From the NCBI RefSeq assembly GCF_007018965.1, contig NZ_VJYZ01000007.1:124001-188000 (forward strand): 64,000 nucleotides of DNA, in the 5' to 3' direction. The position numbers were made by a program, and so were the translations under genes. Origin of the DNA: Paracoccus marinus. Lineage in GTDB: Bacteria > Pseudomonadota > Alphaproteobacteria > Rhodobacterales > Rhodobacteraceae. The notes under the pieces were generated by a model that was given only the letters and a program-made list of their open reading frames with translations, searched no databases and was not told the origin of the DNA. Of this stretch, positions 1-9,447 are shown in pieces (the first letter of the stretch is position 1; each line of letters begins with the position of its first letter).

Positions 1-1595
1 CGGATCATGTGGGTCAGCGCCTCGTCCGAGACCGAGAACTCGCCCTTCTTCAGGCCGTTCGCCTTGATCTGCTTGTCCAGCAGGTGCTGGCGCGCGATCT
101 CGCGCTTCTCGTCCTCGGTGTAGCCCGACAGCGGGATGATCTCCATCCGGTCCAGAAGCGGGCCCGGCATGTTGTAGCTGTTGGCCGTGGTCAGGAACAT
201 CACGTTCGACAGGTCGTATTCCACCTCGAGATAGTGGTCCACGAAGGTCGCGTTCTGTTCCGGGTCCAGCACCTCGAGCATCGCCGACGCCGGGTCGCCC
301 CGGAAGTCCTGGCCCATCTTGTCGATTTCATCGAGCAGGATCAGCGGGTTGGTCGTCTTGGCCTTTTTCAGCGCCTGGATGATCTTGCCGGGCATGGAGC
401 CGATATAGGTCCGGCGGTGGCCGCGGATCTCGCTTTCGTCACGCACGCCGCCCAGGCTGATGCGGATGAACTCGCGCCCCGTCGCCTTGGCAACCGACCG
501 GCCAAGCGAGGTCTTGCCGACGCCCGGAGGGCCGACGAGGCACAGGATCGGACCTTTCAGCTTGTCTGACCGGGCCTGCACGGCCAGATACTCGACGATC
601 CGCTCCTTGACCTTTTCCAGACCGTAGTGGTCGGCGTCCAGCACCTGTTCCGCGCGGCCGAGATCCTTCTTGGTGCGCGACTTCACGCCCCACGGTAGCG
701 CCAGCAGCCAGTCGAGGTAGTTGCGGCTGACCGTCGCCTCGGCCGACATCGGCGACATCGACTTAAGCTTCTTCAGCTCGGATTCCGCCTTTTCGCGGGC
801 TTCCTTGCTGAACTTGGTGGCCGCGATCTTCTCTTCCAGCTCGGCGATCTCGTTCTGGCCCTCGTCGCCATCCCCCAGCTCGCGCTGGATCGCCTTCATC
901 TGCTCGTTGAGATAGTACTCGCGCTGCGTCTTTTCCATCTGGGTCTTGACGCGGGTCTTGATCTTCTTCTCGACCTGCAACACGGACATCTCGCCCTGCA
1001 TCAGGCCATAGACCTTTTCCAGCCGCTGAGCGACGTCCAGCGTGTCCAGCAGGTCCTGCTTGCGGGCGATGTCGATGCCAAGATGGCCCGACACCAGGTC
1101 GGCCAGCACGGCCGGCTCGCGCGCTTCGCCGATGGCGGACACGGCTTCCTCGGGGATGTTCTTGCGGACCTTGACGTAGCGCTCGAACTCTTCGGACACG
1201 GTACGGACCAGCGCCGCCACGCTGTCGGCGTCGCCGGGCAGCTCGGTCAGCGGTTCTGCCGTCGCCTCGAAATGGGCGTCGTTCTTGACGAAGCCGGTGA
1301 TGGTCACGCGCTCGCGCCCCTCGACCAGCACCTTGACGGTGCCGTCGGGCAGTTTCAGCAGCTGCAGGACGTTCGCCAGCACGCCGGTGCGGTGGATCCC
1401 GTCCTCGCCCGGCTCGTCGACCGAGGCGTCCTTCTGCGCGGCCAGCAGGATCGGCGCGTCGCCGTTCATCACCGCCTCGAGCGCGCGGACGGATTTCTCG
1501 CGTCCGACGAACAGCGGCACGACCATGTGGGGGAACACGACGATGTCACGCAGCGGAAGCACGGCATAGGTGTTCGGGGAAGATGCAGTGGTCAT
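1..1595 (-). CDS. lon: ATP-dependent protease Lon, N-terminal two thirds (cut by window edge)
   Basis: Lon is a cytoplasmic AAA+ serine protease that degrades damaged and regulatory proteins. About 531 codons lie in the window, reading from an ATG at 1595 preceded by an AAAGGA ribosome site. The start of the protein shows the substrate-binding LON domain ([10 protein letters not shown]). A coiled helical middle and the AAA+ module follow, with Walker [10 protein letters not shown] near residue 353, close to its position in E. coli Lon, and Walker B ILLDEIDK. The C-terminal protease domain with the Ser-Lys dyad lies beyond position 1. A promoter-like TTGAAG-N17-TAGATT sits 66-94 bases upstream. 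The identification is secure; only the 3' part is unseen. Confidence 0.97.
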   Translation of the reverse strand, partial: MTTASSPNTYAVLPLRDIVVFPHMVVPLFVGREKSVRALEAVMNGDAPILLAAQKDASVDEPGEDGIHRTGVLANVLQLLKLPDGTVKVLVEGRERVTITGFVKNDAHFEATAEPLTELPGDADSVAALVRTVSEEFERYVKVRKNIPEEAVSAIGEAREPAVLADLVSGHLGIDIARKQDLLDTLDVAQRLEKVYGLMQGEMSVLQVEKKIKTRVKTQMEKTQREYYLNEQMKAIQRELGDGDEGQNEIAELEEKIAATKFSKEAREKAESELKKLKSMSPMSAEATVSRNYLDWLLALPWGVKSRTKKDLGRAEQVLDADHYGLEKVKERIVEYLAVQARSDKLKGPILCLVGPPGVGKTSLGRSVAKATGREFIRISLGGVRDESEIRGHRRTYIGSMPGKIIQALKKAKTTNPLILLDEIDKMGQDFRGDPASAMLEVLDPEQNATFVDHYLEVEYDLSNVMFLTTANSYNMPGPLLDRMEIIPLSGYTEDEKREIARQHLLDKQIKANGLKKGEFSVSDEALTHMI

Positions 1596-1660
1596 CCTGG
1601 TCCTTTCGTGCCCGGAAGTGGGGGCCCCGTCATGGCAGCCCGCCAAACCGGCTTGCGAGT

Positions 1661-1689
1661 AATCTAGGACCGCAGGTCCGCCGCTTCAA
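1661..1689 (-). promoter_or_regulatory. Putative lon promoter (TTGAAG-17-TAGATT)
   Basis: On the minus strand TTGAAG (1689-1684) and TAGATT (1666-1661) are separated by exactly 17 bases, 66 bases from the lon ATG. The -10 context CCTAGAT recurs in the groES promoter of this window. That would suit a heat-shock or housekeeping sigma factor, but which one cannot be decided from sequence alone. Confidence 0.5.
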
Positions 1690-1745
1690 TGCCCGCGACG
1701 TTCCCCCGATGTTCCCGCGTTGAAGGCGCAGGAAGGGACGAAGGG

Positions 1746-2444
1746 CTACTCGGCCGCGCCGATCGTCAGCTCGATCCCGGCCAGCCCGTCCACGCCGCCG
1801 CGCAGCACGTTGCCCGGCGCGACCGCGCCCACGCCGGCGGGGGTGCCGGTATAGATCACGTCGCCTGGCTGCAGGTGGTAATAGCGCGACAGGTCGGTCA
1901 GGATGTCAGGCACCGACCACACCATCTCGGACAGGGTGGACTGCTGGCGGACGGTGCCGTCCACCTCAAGCCAGATGCGCTGGCCGCCGATCTCGCCGAA
2001 CTCAGCTGCCCGGGTGATCGGCGACAGCACGGCGCCGGTCTCGAAGTTCTTGCCGAAGTCCCAGGGGCGGCCCTGGTCCTTGGCCTTGTTCTGCAGGTCG
2101 CGCCGGGTCATGTCGAGCCCGGTCGCATAGCCCAGCACGGCCGCCATCGCCGCGTCGCGGCTGGCGCGGAACAGGGGCTTGCCGATCGCCACGACGAACT
2201 CGATCTCGTGGTGCAGGTTCTCGGTGCCGGGCGGGTAGGGGGCGGTCGCGCCGCTTTCCACCAGCGCGTAGGCGCCCTTGAGAAAGTAGAACGGCGCTTC
2301 GCGGTCCACCTCGGACCCCATTTCCTTCGCGTGGTCGGCGTAGTTGCGGCCGACGCAGAAGATGCGGTGAACGGGAAACAGCGCATCCTCGCCCACGACC
2401 GGAACGGCGGGGAAGTCGGGGCTGGGGAACAGACGCTGGGACAT
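1746..2444 (-). CDS. Fumarylacetoacetate hydrolase family protein
   Basis: A 232-residue single-domain FAH-family enzyme. Such proteins are cytoplasmic metal-dependent C-C hydrolases or decarboxylases acting on beta-diketo or oxo acids such as fumarylpyruvate. The core motifs are visible: FCVGRNYADHAKE near residue 29, the metal-binding HHEIEFVVAIGKPL near residue 77, and the C-terminal YTGTPAGVGAV. The length fits the short bacterial branch (fumarylpyruvate or acylpyruvate hydrolase type) rather than the long FAA hydrolase. It lies between lon and ssb on the same strand, with a hairpin separating it from ssb, so it is probably its own transcription unit. The substrate cannot be named from sequence. 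Confidence 0.9.
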   Translation of the reverse strand: MSQRLFPSPDFPAVPVVGEDALFPVHRIFCVGRNYADHAKEMGSEVDREAPFYFLKGAYALVESGATAPYPPGTENLHHEIEFVVAIGKPLFRASRDAAMAAVLGYATGLDMTRRDLQNKAKDQGRPWDFGKNFETGAVLSPITRAAEFGEIGGQRIWLEVDGTVRQQSTLSEMVWSVPDILTDLSRYYHLQPGDVIYTGTPAGVGAVAPGNVLRGGVDGLAGIELTIGAAE

Positions 2445-2500
2445 GGGGCCTCGGCTGGTGCTTGGGGGTTTGACGGGAGGTGAGGCGAGCCGAAACGATG

Positions 2501-2525
2501 ACGGCGGCCGATCAGGGGCCGCCGT
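2501..2525 (-). terminator. Hairpin downstream of ssb
   Basis: A perfect 9-bp stem (ACGGCGGCC/GGCCGCCGT, 7-base loop) lies just past the ssb stop codon at 2539. No clear T run follows, so termination is likely but not certain. Confidence 0.45.
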
Positions 2526-2538
2526 GGTCGCTCAATCC

Positions 2539-3072
2539 TCAGAACGGGATCTCGTCGTCGAACTCGGGCCGGTTGCCGCCCGCGCCGCCGCCCGATGAGC
2601 CCGAACCGCCGCGCCCGCCGGAGGAGCCGCCCGAACCCCCGCCGTAGTCACCGTAGCCCTGGTCGTAGCTGCCCTGGCCGCCGCCCGCGCCCCCACCCTG
2701 GCCACCGCCAGAACCGCCGCCGCGCGCGTCGAGCATCTGCAGTTCCGACCGGAACGGCCGCAGCGCGACCTCGGTCGAATAGCGGTCGGCGCCCGACTGG
2801 TCCTGCCACTTGCGGGTTTCAAGCTGGCCCTCGACGTAGATCTTCATGCCCTTCTTCAGGTACTGTTCGGCCACCCGCACCAGCGGCTCGGAATGGATCA
2901 CGACCGTGTGCCATTCCGTGCGCTCGCGCCGCTCGCCGCTGTTCTTGTCCTTCCAGTTCTCGGACGTGGCGATGCGAAGGTTCGCGATCTTGCCGCCGTT
3001 CTGGAAGGTGCGGATTTCCGGGTCCTGGCCCAGATTGCCGACCAGGATGACCTTGTTGATGCTGCCTGCCAT
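2539..3072 (-). CDS. ssb: Single-stranded DNA-binding protein
   Basis: SSB coats single-stranded DNA during replication, recombination and repair and recruits partners through its C-terminal tip. The 177-residue protein has an N-terminal OB fold (about residues 1-115, opening [19 protein letters not shown]). A long Gly/Ser-rich linker follows, and the acidic tip ends DDEIPF, a one-residue variant of the usual DDDIPF. The reading frame stays open 82 codons further upstream. The ATG at 3072 is chosen because it has a GGGGGA ribosome site and begins exactly at the conserved SSB start. The slt gene diverges from it across a 272-base gap. Confidence 0.97.
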   Translation of the reverse strand: MAGSINKVILVGNLGQDPEIRTFQNGGKIANLRIATSENWKDKNSGERRERTEWHTVVIHSEPLVRVAEQYLKKGMKIYVEGQLETRKWQDQSGADRYSTEVALRPFRSELQMLDARGGGSGGGQGGGAGGGQGSYDQGYGDYGGGSGGSSGGRGGSGSSGGGAGGNRPEFDDEIPF

Positions 3073-3344
3073 GGTGCGTCCCCCTTCTGCACGTCCGTAT
3101 TGCCGGGTGGTGTAGACCGCGCGGCCGCCGCCCGGCAAGGGCCGTGGGGGGCCATGGGGAGCCGTGGGGGCCGGGGCGCAGGTAACCGGCCGCCCGGACC
3201 GGCACCGGCCCGGCACTGGCCCGGAACCGGCTCGGCGTGATCCTGCCGATCGTTTCTCGCGGCTGCGTGAGAAAACGTGGCGGATAGTCGCGATTTGCGT
3301 ATAGTCGCCCCAAAACAAGAATACGGCGGATCAAGAGGGCGACC

Positions 3345-3992
3345 ATGATGATCAGCAAGACGGCTGGGCGGATTCTGAGGGCCTGTGTCCTGGCGGTGGC
3401 CGCCACGGCGGTCGCGGTGCCAGCCTCGGCAGAAGGGCTCAGGCTTTCGGGGGCATCGTCGAAATCGCGGGCGAGCCAGTTCCAGCGCCAGACGCAGCTG
3501 ATGGATTCGCGGCTGTCGGGCCAGTACCAGCGCTCGCAGAAACTGCGCCCGGACGCGGGGCGCGAGCGGCGCACGGTGAAGGTGATCGAGCTCGACCGCG
3601 GCGCGATCCCGGCCTATCGCGGCAACCAGCGCAGCAAGTACCTGCCGCACGCCCGCGCCGTCGCGCGCAAGCACGGCATCCCCGAGGATCTGTTCCTGCG
3701 CCTCGTCCAGCAGGAATCGGGCTGGAACCCGGCGGCGCGGTCCCACAAGGGCGCGCGCGGCCTCGCGCAGCTGATGCCCGCGACGGCCGCCAAGCTGGGC
3801 GTGAACCCGAACGATCCGCTGCAGAACCTGGAAGGCGGCGCGCGCTACCTGCGCCAGCAGTACAACACCTTTGGCAACTGGCAGCTGGCGCTTGCCGCCT
3901 ACAACGCCGGTCCCGGCGCGGTGCAGAAATATCGCGGCATCCCGCCCTACCGCGAGACGAAGAACTACGTCCGCATCATCCACGGCGGCTGA
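3345..3992 (+). CDS. Lytic transglycosylase with SLT domain, periplasmic
   Basis: A 215-residue exported murein lytic transglycosylase, which cleaves the MurNAc-GlcNAc bond to form 1,6-anhydro ends. A signal peptide is visible (basic start, hydrophobic [15 protein letters not shown], cleavage after PASA near residue 29). A short linker precedes the SLT fold from about residue 100. The catalytic glutamate is E124 in QQESGWNP. The other family motifs [13 protein letters not shown] and [10 protein letters not shown] are intact. Two adjacent ATG codons (3345, 3348) could start it. A GC hairpin terminator follows. It is small for the family, so it is probably a stand-alone housekeeping enzyme. Its precise role is not resolvable. 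Confidence 0.93.
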   Translation: MMISKTAGRILRACVLAVAATAVAVPASAEGLRLSGASSKSRASQFQRQTQLMDSRLSGQYQRSQKLRPDAGRERRTVKVIELDRGAIPAYRGNQRSKYLPHARAVARKHGIPEDLFLRLVQQESGWNPAARSHKGARGLAQLMPATAAKLGVNPNDPLQNLEGGARYLRQQYNTFGNWQLALAAYNAGPGAVQKYRGIPPYRETKNYVRIIHGG

Positions 3993-4031
3993 TCGCGCCG
4001 GTCCCTTGCGGGCGCAATAACCACCGAGACG

Positions 4032-4061
4032 ACCGCCCGCGATCCGCGGGCGGTTCGCGTT
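4032..4061 (+). terminator. Rho-independent-like terminator after the transglycosylase gene
   Basis: A perfect 10-bp stem (ACCGCCCGCG/CGCGGGCGGT) with a 3-base loop ATC lies 40 bases past the stop codon. It is followed by a weak T-containing tail (TCGCGTTTC). Confidence 0.6.
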
Positions 4062-4254
4062 TCAGGGGGGCGGCATGCGTGCGCGCGGGGGTTATCCCCG
4101 GAAAACATCCACCGTCATCAATGTTTTCCTTTACACCACTCCCGATTCGACCCGACGATATCTGGTAGAGGCGGCGCGGAAACCACCCGGTTGTTGTGTT
4201 CGCCACCACAGGTTGGGGTTAACCCGACCGAGCAGAGGCAGAGGGCAGACAGGC

Positions 4255-4758
4255 ATGGCACAGACCGACAGCTTCATCCTCAGCGACGAGATCCATCCCA
4301 TCGACATCGTCGAAAGCGTCGCCACCCACCACGAATGGGATTTCGACCGGCTCGCCGACGACCAGATCGCCATGGTGGTCGAGGGGCAGTGGCGCAGCTA
4401 CTCGCTCACGCTCGCCTGGTCGGCCCGCGACGAGGTGCTGCGGCTGGTCTGCACCTTCGACATGGACCCGCCCGCCGACCGGATGACGACGCTGCACGAG
4501 CTGCTGAACCTTGCCAACGACCAGGTCTGGGACGGCGGCTTCACCTTCTGGGGCGAGCAGCGGCTGATGGTGTGGCGCTACGGACTGGTCCTGTCGGGCG
4601 AGGCGGTGGCCGGGCCCGAGCAGGTCGATCGGATGATCCGCGCCGCCATCGACGCCTCGGAACGGTTCTATCCGGCGTTCCAGATGGCCTGCTGGGGCAA
4701 CGCCCCTGCGTCCGAGGCGCTCAACATCGCCATCGCCGGGGCCTACGGCCGCGCCTGA
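4255..4758 (+). CDS. YbjN domain-containing protein
   Basis: A 167-residue soluble protein of the YbjN family, whose biochemical role is poorly defined; E. coli YbjN affects motility and stress traits. The fold resembles type III secretion chaperones. The sequence has no signal peptide. It carries the family pattern of HEWDFDR near the N terminus, repeated hydrophobic strands, then LHELLNLANDQVWDGGF in the middle and a Phe/Tyr-rich end. The frame extends further upstream, but the ATG at 4255 is preceded by GAGGGCAGACAGGC and starts the conserved region. It sits just before proC, an arrangement seen in related genomes. Confidence 0.85.
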   Translation: MAQTDSFILSDEIHPIDIVESVATHHEWDFDRLADDQIAMVVEGQWRSYSLTLAWSARDEVLRLVCTFDMDPPADRMTTLHELLNLANDQVWDGGFTFWGEQRLMVWRYGLVLSGEAVAGPEQVDRMIRAAIDASERFYPAFQMACWGNAPASEALNIAIAGAYGRA

Positions 4759-4793
4759 GCGCGCGTCATTCGCGCCCGTGCCATAGCCGGGAA

Positions 4794-4823
4794 GGCTGCG
4801 GCTGGACAGGCTGCGGCTGGACA
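4794..4823. repeat. Two exact tandem copies of a 15-base unit between ybjN-like gene and proC
   Basis: GGCTGCGGCTGGACA occurs twice in direct tandem (4794-4808, 4809-4823) and is followed by a decayed third copy (GGGTGCGGCGGGCTG). It lies in the 118-base intergenic gap before proC. Confidence 0.8.
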
Positions 4824-4876
4824 GGGTGCGGCGGGCTGGCTACCCCTAGGGCGTTTTCGGAAAACAGGGGGCGCGC

Positions 4877-5686
4877 ATGGACCTTGCGGAACTGAACGGG
4901 CGCGGGCTGGTGCTGGTCGGCTGCGGCCGGATGGGCGGCGCGCTGCTGAAAGGCTGGCTCGCGCGCGGGATCGAGCCGGGCGCGGTCGCGGTGATCGACC
5001 CCGATCCGCCCGCGTGGCTTTCGCAGGCCGGGGTCGCGGCGAACGGGGTCCTGCCGGACGATCCCGCCGTTCTGGTGATCGCGGTCAAGCCGCAGATGAT
5101 GGGCGACGTGCTGCCGCGCCTGCAACCCGGGCGCGCGGGGCGCACGCTGGTCCTGTCGGTCGCGGCGGGCGTCACCCTTGCCGCCTTTGCGCGCGCGTTC
5201 CCGGGCGCGGCGGTGGTGCGGACCATGCCCAACACGCCGGCGGCGATCGGGCAGGGGATCACCGCCATCGTCGGGAACGACCGGGCCGATGCATCGGCGC
5301 TCGACCTCGCCCATTCGCTGATGGCGGCGGTCGGCAACGTCGTTCGGCTGGATGACGAGGCGCAGATGGATGCGGTCACGGCGCTGTCGGGATCGGGCCC
5401 GGCCTACGTGTTCCACCTGATCGAGGCGATGGCGGCGGCTGGCGAGGCGCAGGGACTGCCGCCCGCGCTGGCGCTCGATCTTGCCCGCGCGACGGTCGCG
5501 GGCGCGGGCGCGCTGGCCATGGCGGGCGATGAGGATCCGGCGGTGCTGCGGGCGAACGTGACCTCGCCCGGCGGGACCACGGCGGCTGGTCTGTCGGTCC
5601 TGATGGACGAGCGCGCGGGCCTGCCGCCGCTCATGGCGCAAACGGTGGCCGCCGCCGCCGCCCGCTCGCGGGAACTCGGCGCATGA
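4877..5686 (+). CDS. proC: Pyrroline-5-carboxylate reductase
   Basis: ProC catalyses the last step of proline synthesis, NAD(P)H reduction of 1-pyrroline-5-carboxylate, in the cytoplasm. The 269-residue protein shows the N-terminal Rossmann motif VGCGRMGGALL (residues 14-24). It also has the family motifs VRTMPNTPAAIGQG and SGSGPAYVFHLIEAM, and the C-terminal signature NVTSPGGTTAAGL. The length is normal. The stop codon overlaps the start of the CsaA-like gene by four bases (ATGA), so the two are surely co-transcribed. No proA or proB is nearby. Confidence 0.96.
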   Translation: MDLAELNGRGLVLVGCGRMGGALLKGWLARGIEPGAVAVIDPDPPAWLSQAGVAANGVLPDDPAVLVIAVKPQMMGDVLPRLQPGRAGRTLVLSVAAGVTLAAFARAFPGAAVVRTMPNTPAAIGQGITAIVGNDRADASALDLAHSLMAAVGNVVRLDDEAQMDAVTALSGSGPAYVFHLIEAMAAAGEAQGLPPALALDLARATVAGAGALAMAGDEDPAVLRANVTSPGGTTAAGLSVLMDERAGLPPLMAQTVAAAAARSRELGA

Positions 5687-6045
5687 CCGACGCCAGCGCC
5701 GCACCGGACGCCGTCCTGGCCACAATCGACGACTTCGACCGCCTCGACCTCCGCGTGGGCACCATCACCCGCGCCGAACCCTTCCCCGAGGCGCGAAAGC
5801 CCGCGATCCGGCTGTGGATCGACTTCGGCCCCTTGGGCGAAAAGCGCAGCTCGGCCCAGATCACCCGGCATTACGACGCGGCGACGCTGCCCGGGCGGCA
5901 GGTGATCGCGGTCGTCAACTTTCCGCCCCGCCAGATCGGCAAGGTGCTGTCCGAGGTCCTGGTGCTGGGCCTGCCCGATGCGGATGGCGAGGTCGTGCTG
6001 ATCCGCCCCGACCTCGACGTGCCCGACGGCGGAGCGATGTATTGA
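5683..6045 (+). CDS. CsaA-like tRNA-binding domain protein
   Basis: A 120-residue stand-alone tRNA-binding (EMAP/CsaA-type OB fold) protein. Members bind tRNA, and B. subtilis CsaA also has chaperone-like activity. Diagnostic sequence is DFDRLDLRVGTI near residue 17, then KPAIRLWIDFG, SSAQITRHY, and the C-terminal VLVLGLPDADGEVVLIRP. The length matches the family. It overlaps proC by ATGA, and its TGA overlaps the next ATG by one base, so translation of the three genes is probably coupled. Confidence 0.9.
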   Translation: MTDASAAPDAVLATIDDFDRLDLRVGTITRAEPFPEARKPAIRLWIDFGPLGEKRSSAQITRHYDAATLPGRQVIAVVNFPPRQIGKVLSEVLVLGLPDADGEVVLIRPDLDVPDGGAMY

Positions 6046-6998
6046 TGCGCCTTCTCGTCACCCGCCGCATGACCGAGGCCGCCGAGCGCGCCATGACGGC
6101 GCGGTTCGACACCACCATCCGCCAGGATGCCGCGCCGCTTGCGGTCGCGGACGCCCGCGCGGCGCTGCGCGACTTCGACGCGATTATCCCTACGCTGGGG
6201 GACGCGTTCACCGCCGAGGCGTTCGCGGGCCGCGGGCTGCGGACGCGGCTGGTCGCGAACTTCGGCGCGGGCTTCAACCACATCGACGTGGACGCCGCGC
6301 GCGCCGCGGGGGTCGTCGTCACCAACACCCCCGGCGTCGTCACCGACGCCACCGCCGACATCGCGATGACGCTGATCCTCGCGACCGCGCGCCGCGCAGG
6401 CGAGGGGGAGCGGATCCTGCGCGCGGGCGGGTGGGAGGGCTGGCAGCCGACGCAGATGCTGGGCCGCCACGTCACCGGCGGGATCGTCGGCATCGTCGGC
6501 ATGGGACGGATCGGCAAGGCGATCGCCGCGCGCTGCCATCTGGGCTTCGGGATGCGGGTCGTGTTCCACAACCGCTCGCGCGTGTCGGCGCTCGACATCC
6601 CGGCGATGCAGCTTGCCGACATCGACGCGCTGCTGGCGGTGGCCGACTTCGTCGTGCTGGCGGTGCCGGGCGGGGCGGGGACGCGGCACATGATCGGCGC
6701 CGCCGAACTGGCGCGGATGCGCCACGACGCCTTTCTCATCAACATCTCGCGCGGCGACGTGGTGGACGAGGCGGCGCTGGTGCGGGCGCTGGCCGCAGGA
6801 CAGATCGCGGGCGCGGGCCTTGACGTCTATGAACACGAGCCCCGCATGCCCGAGGCGCTGCGGGCTATGGAAAACGTCACTCTGCTGCCGCATCTGGGCA
6901 CCGCCACCGCCGAGACGCGCACCGCGATGGCGCTGCGGGCGATGGCCAACGTCGTGGCGCTGGACGAGGGACGCGAGCCGCCGGACCGGGTCGCCTGA
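6045..6998 (+). CDS. D-isomer-specific 2-hydroxyacid dehydrogenase (glyoxylate reductase type)
   Basis: A 317-residue NAD(P)-dependent oxidoreductase of the D-2-hydroxyacid dehydrogenase family, which interconverts 2-oxo and D-2-hydroxy acids; glyoxylate or hydroxypyruvate reduction is the most likely reaction. The nucleotide-binding motif is GIVGMGRIGKAIA near residue 148. The catalytic Arg lies in NISRGDVVDE, the Glu follows in DVYEHEP, and the proton-donating His is in LLPHLGTAT. The ATG at 6045 overlaps the preceding stop (TGATG), which fixes the start although the frame is open upstream. The exact substrate is an inference from family resemblance. Confidence 0.9.
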   Translation: MRLLVTRRMTEAAERAMTARFDTTIRQDAAPLAVADARAALRDFDAIIPTLGDAFTAEAFAGRGLRTRLVANFGAGFNHIDVDAARAAGVVVTNTPGVVTDATADIAMTLILATARRAGEGERILRAGGWEGWQPTQMLGRHVTGGIVGIVGMGRIGKAIAARCHLGFGMRVVFHNRSRVSALDIPAMQLADIDALLAVADFVVLAVPGGAGTRHMIGAAELARMRHDAFLINISRGDVVDEAALVRALAAGQIAGAGLDVYEHEPRMPEALRAMENVTLLPHLGTATAETRTAMALRAMANVVALDEGREPPDRVA

Positions 6999-7034
6999 TC
7001 GCTCGGGCTTCAGGGCGTTCGGGTTATCGGGCGG

Positions 7035-7550
7035 TCACACGTCGTGCCTCGGCATCGCGCCAGACACGGCGCGGTGCGGGCGGTTCACATCGCGCAGGTC
7101 CACCGACAGGCACTCGCAATCGACCGCCAGCGCGCCGTCGCCCGCGAATGTCAGGACCAGCGTTCCGGTGCCGTCCGGCCCGGGGGTCCAGCCCAGTGAC
7201 AGAAGCGACAGGACGGTGTCCTTGTCCTCGCGCCCGATCCCGTCGCTGCGGACCGCCGTCACGTCGCGGACGGCAAGGATCGCGCGCACCCGCTCATACG
7301 GGCGGTCGGCGTCCTCGGCCGAGGCCGCGCTTGCCAGCCCGAACGCCGGCGCCCGGTCGGCCAGATCCTCCCACCGGAAGCGGCTGGTCAGCAGCGCCAG
7401 CGTGCGGGCGGTCCCGTCATAGCGGATGTCGCCCACGGTCAGCACCGCGTCCTGGCAGAGCGCCGACAGGATCGGCAGCTCGTCGGGCGTTTCCGCCCGG
7501 ATCGCCAGCGCGCCGCCCTGCGCGCCGTCCGTGTAGCTTGCGTCAGCCAT
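7035..7550 (-). CDS. DUF2948 family protein
   Basis: A 171-residue protein without signal peptide or membrane segment, matching the DUF2948 family found almost always beside murA in Rhodobacteraceae and relatives. It has the family layout: [18 protein letters not shown] near the N terminus, RFRWED in the middle, a predicted beta-rich centre, and [15 protein letters not shown] at the end. Its start overlaps the 3' end of murA by eight bases, so it is the distal gene of that operon. The function is unknown; a role near peptidoglycan precursor synthesis is guessed only from position. Confidence 0.87.
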   Translation of the reverse strand: MADASYTDGAQGGALAIRAETPDELPILSALCQDAVLTVGDIRYDGTARTLALLTSRFRWEDLADRAPAFGLASAASAEDADRPYERVRAILAVRDVTAVRSDGIGREDKDTVLSLLSLGWTPGPDGTGTLVLTFAGDGALAVDCECLSVDLRDVNRPHRAVSGAMPRHDV

Positions 7551-8826
7551 GGCTCGCCGGCTCCTTGATGCGTTCGATGTCGGCGCCGACGCCGCGCAGC
7601 TTTCGCACGACCTTCTCGTAGCCGCGGTCGAGGTGATAGACGCGGCTGACGACGGTCTCGCCGTCCGCCGCGAGCCCGGCGAGGATCAGGCTGACCGAGG
7701 CACGCAGGTCGGTGGCCATCACCGGCGCGCCGCGCAGCTTCTCGACGCCCCGCACCTTGGCGGTGCCGCCGTGAACCTCGATCCGCGCGCCCATCCGCAG
7801 CAGTTCGGGGGCGTGCATGAAGCGGTTCTCGAAGATCGTCTCCTCCAGCGTGCTTTCGCCTTCGGCCGTGCAGAGCATCGCCATGATCTGCGCCTGCAGG
7901 TCGGTGGGGAAGCCGGGGAACGGCTCGGTCCGCACGTCCACGGCCCGGATCGCGCCGTTCTTGCGTGCGACGGTCAGGCCGCGCTCGGTCTGGGTGACCG
8001 ACACGCCCGCCTCGTCCAGCTTCTCGCAGAACGACTGCACCAGCTCGATCCGGCCGCCAAGGCAGGTGACCTCGCCGCCGCAGATGGCGGGCGCGAGCAT
8101 GTAGGTGCCCAGTTCGATCCGGTCGGTGACGACGGGGTGGGTGGCGCCGTGCAGCGCGTCCACGCCCTGGATCGTGATGGTGGACGTGCCCTCGCCGTCG
8201 ATCTGCGCGCCCATCGCCCGCAGGCAGCGGGCGAGATCGACGATCTCGGGCTCGCGCGCGGCGTTGTTGAGGACGGTAGTGCCGCGCGCCAGGGTCGCGG
8301 CTAGCAGCGCGTTCTCGGTCGCGCCGACGGACACCAGCGGAAAGTCGATGACCGCGCCCTTCAGCCCGCCCGCCGGGGCCTTGGCGTGGACATAGCCGTC
8401 GCGAAGATCCAGCGACGCGCCCATCAGCTCTAGCGCCCGCAGGTGCAGGTCCACCGGACGCGCGCCGATGGCGCAGCCCCCCGGCAGCGACACGATCGCA
8501 TGACCGTCGCGCGCCAGCATCGGGCCAAGGACCAGGATCGATGCGCGCATCTTGCGGACGATGTCGTAGTCGGCCGTGTGGTTGCCGATGTCGTCGCTCG
8601 ACAACGCCAGCACCTGCCCGTCCTGCAGCGAGGCGACCTCGGCCCCCAGCGACTGCAGAAGCGCGGTCATGGTGCGGATGTCCGACAGCCGCGGCGCGTT
8701 CGTCAGCGTCAGCGGCTCGTCGGTCAGCAGCGTGGCGGGCATCAGCGCCAGGCAGGCGTTCTTGGCCCCGGCAATCGCGATGTCGCCGTTCAGCGGGCCG
8801 TTCCCGCGAACCAGAATCTGGTCCAT
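7543..8826 (-). CDS. murA: UDP-N-acetylglucosamine 1-carboxyvinyltransferase
   Basis: MurA transfers enolpyruvate from PEP to UDP-GlcNAc, the first committed step of peptidoglycan synthesis in the cytoplasm and the fosfomycin target. The 427-residue protein carries the substrate-binding KN pair (K22, N23 in GAKNACLA). The fosfomycin-reactive catalytic cysteine is present at C118 in [15 protein letters not shown]. The second half of the pseudo-symmetric fold ends in [17 protein letters not shown] small basic protein ends directly before its ATG and DUF2948 overlaps its end, giving a three-gene unit. Confidence 0.97.
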   Translation of the reverse strand: MDQILVRGNGPLNGDIAIAGAKNACLALMPATLLTDEPLTLTNAPRLSDIRTMTALLQSLGAEVASLQDGQVLALSSDDIGNHTADYDIVRKMRASILVLGPMLARDGHAIVSLPGGCAIGARPVDLHLRALELMGASLDLRDGYVHAKAPAGGLKGAVIDFPLVSVGATENALLAATLARGTTVLNNAAREPEIVDLARCLRAMGAQIDGEGTSTITIQGVDALHGATHPVVTDRIELGTYMLAPAICGGEVTCLGGRIELVQSFCEKLDEAGVSVTQTERGLTVARKNGAIRAVDVRTEPFPGFPTDLQAQIMAMLCTAEGESTLEETIFENRFMHAPELLRMGARIEVHGGTAKVRGVEKLRGAPVMATDLRASVSLILAGLAADGETVVSRVYHLDRGYEKVVRKLRGVGADIERIKEPASHG

Positions 8827-9024
8827 CTATCCCTCGCTTTCGTCCGCCGGGTCCGGGCGCTCGATCCCCGCCGGCGGCTCGTTCTCGTTGTGGTCGCGGC
8901 CACCGTCCGCGCGGCTGCGGGCCTGTTCCTTGCGCCGCTGCAGGTTGGCGCGAAGCGCGGCCCCGCGGCGGGCAAGGCGGTCGGATGCCGAGGCACCGGG
9001 CGGATCGGGAAGACGTCTGGTCAT
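8827..9024 (-). CDS. Small basic conserved protein upstream of murA
   Basis: A short soluble protein of 65 residues (68 if the in-frame TTG at 9033 is used). Its first half is Arg/Ala-rich (RLARRGAALRANLQRRKEQARSR) and probably helical; the tail is acidic and proline-rich. Similar short 'RANLQRRKEQ' proteins are common in alphaproteobacteria and have no known function. Its stop codon abuts the murA start codon, implying co-transcription. The start is uncertain because neither the ATG nor the TTG has a well-spaced ribosome site. Confidence 0.6.
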   Translation of the reverse strand: MTRRLPDPPGASASDRLARRGAALRANLQRRKEQARSRADGGRDHNENEPPAGIERPDPADESEG

Positions 9025-9167
9025 CCCGCCCAATTACCCGCGCCGCCCGCCGAGGTCCATAAGGGACGGGTGATGGGCGCGTCGGAGTTGGCGGCAGCCG
9101 GGGCAGGACGCAGGTGTCCGACAGGACAGTTCCGCACGTCGCCGGGGTATCGCTGCAAGGGGGAAGA

Positions 9168-9242
9168 TGGTGCTGTGAGAGAGGATTGAACTCTCGACCT
9201 CACCCTTACCAAGGGTGTGCTCTACCACTGAGCTACCACAGC
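9168..9242 (-). tRNA. tRNA-Thr (anticodon GGT)
   Basis: A complete 75-base cloverleaf on the minus strand with an encoded 3' CCA (9170-9168). The acceptor stem GCTGTGG pairs with TCACAGC through one G-T pair. The D arm contains GTAGCTCAGTGGTAGAGC, the anticodon stem is CACCC/GGGTG with loop TTGGTAA, and the T arm contains GAGAGTTCAATCCTCTC. Anticodon GGT reads ACC/ACT threonine codons. A promoter-like element lies 29-57 bases upstream. Confidence 0.97.
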
Positions 9243-9270
9243 ATCGGCGGCCGTCTGGGCCGTGGGGCGC

Positions 9271-9299
9271 GATGTAGACAAAGCCTTGGGGCGGCGCAA
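9271..9299 (-). promoter_or_regulatory. Putative promoter of tRNA-Thr
   Basis: On the minus strand TTGCGC (9299-9294) and TACATC (9276-9271) are spaced by 17 bases, with the tRNA 5' end 29 bases downstream. The match to consensus is partial, but position and spacing fit. Confidence 0.4.
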
Positions 9300-9447
9300 G
9301 TGAGAAAAATCCGTGACGCGGCCGAATGTTGCGGCAAGGGGCGGCGAGCGTCCGAGCCGATGGGGCGGATGACGCGATCCGGCACTACGGCTTGCCAGCC
9401 CTCGCACCCGATGCCACAAAAAGGGTGGACAAGCGGGAACCCAGTGA

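Noticed and set aside
9168..9242. tRNA-Thr as an integration site for a mobile element
   Set aside because: No integrase, no second partial tRNA end and no change of gene content around it were found.
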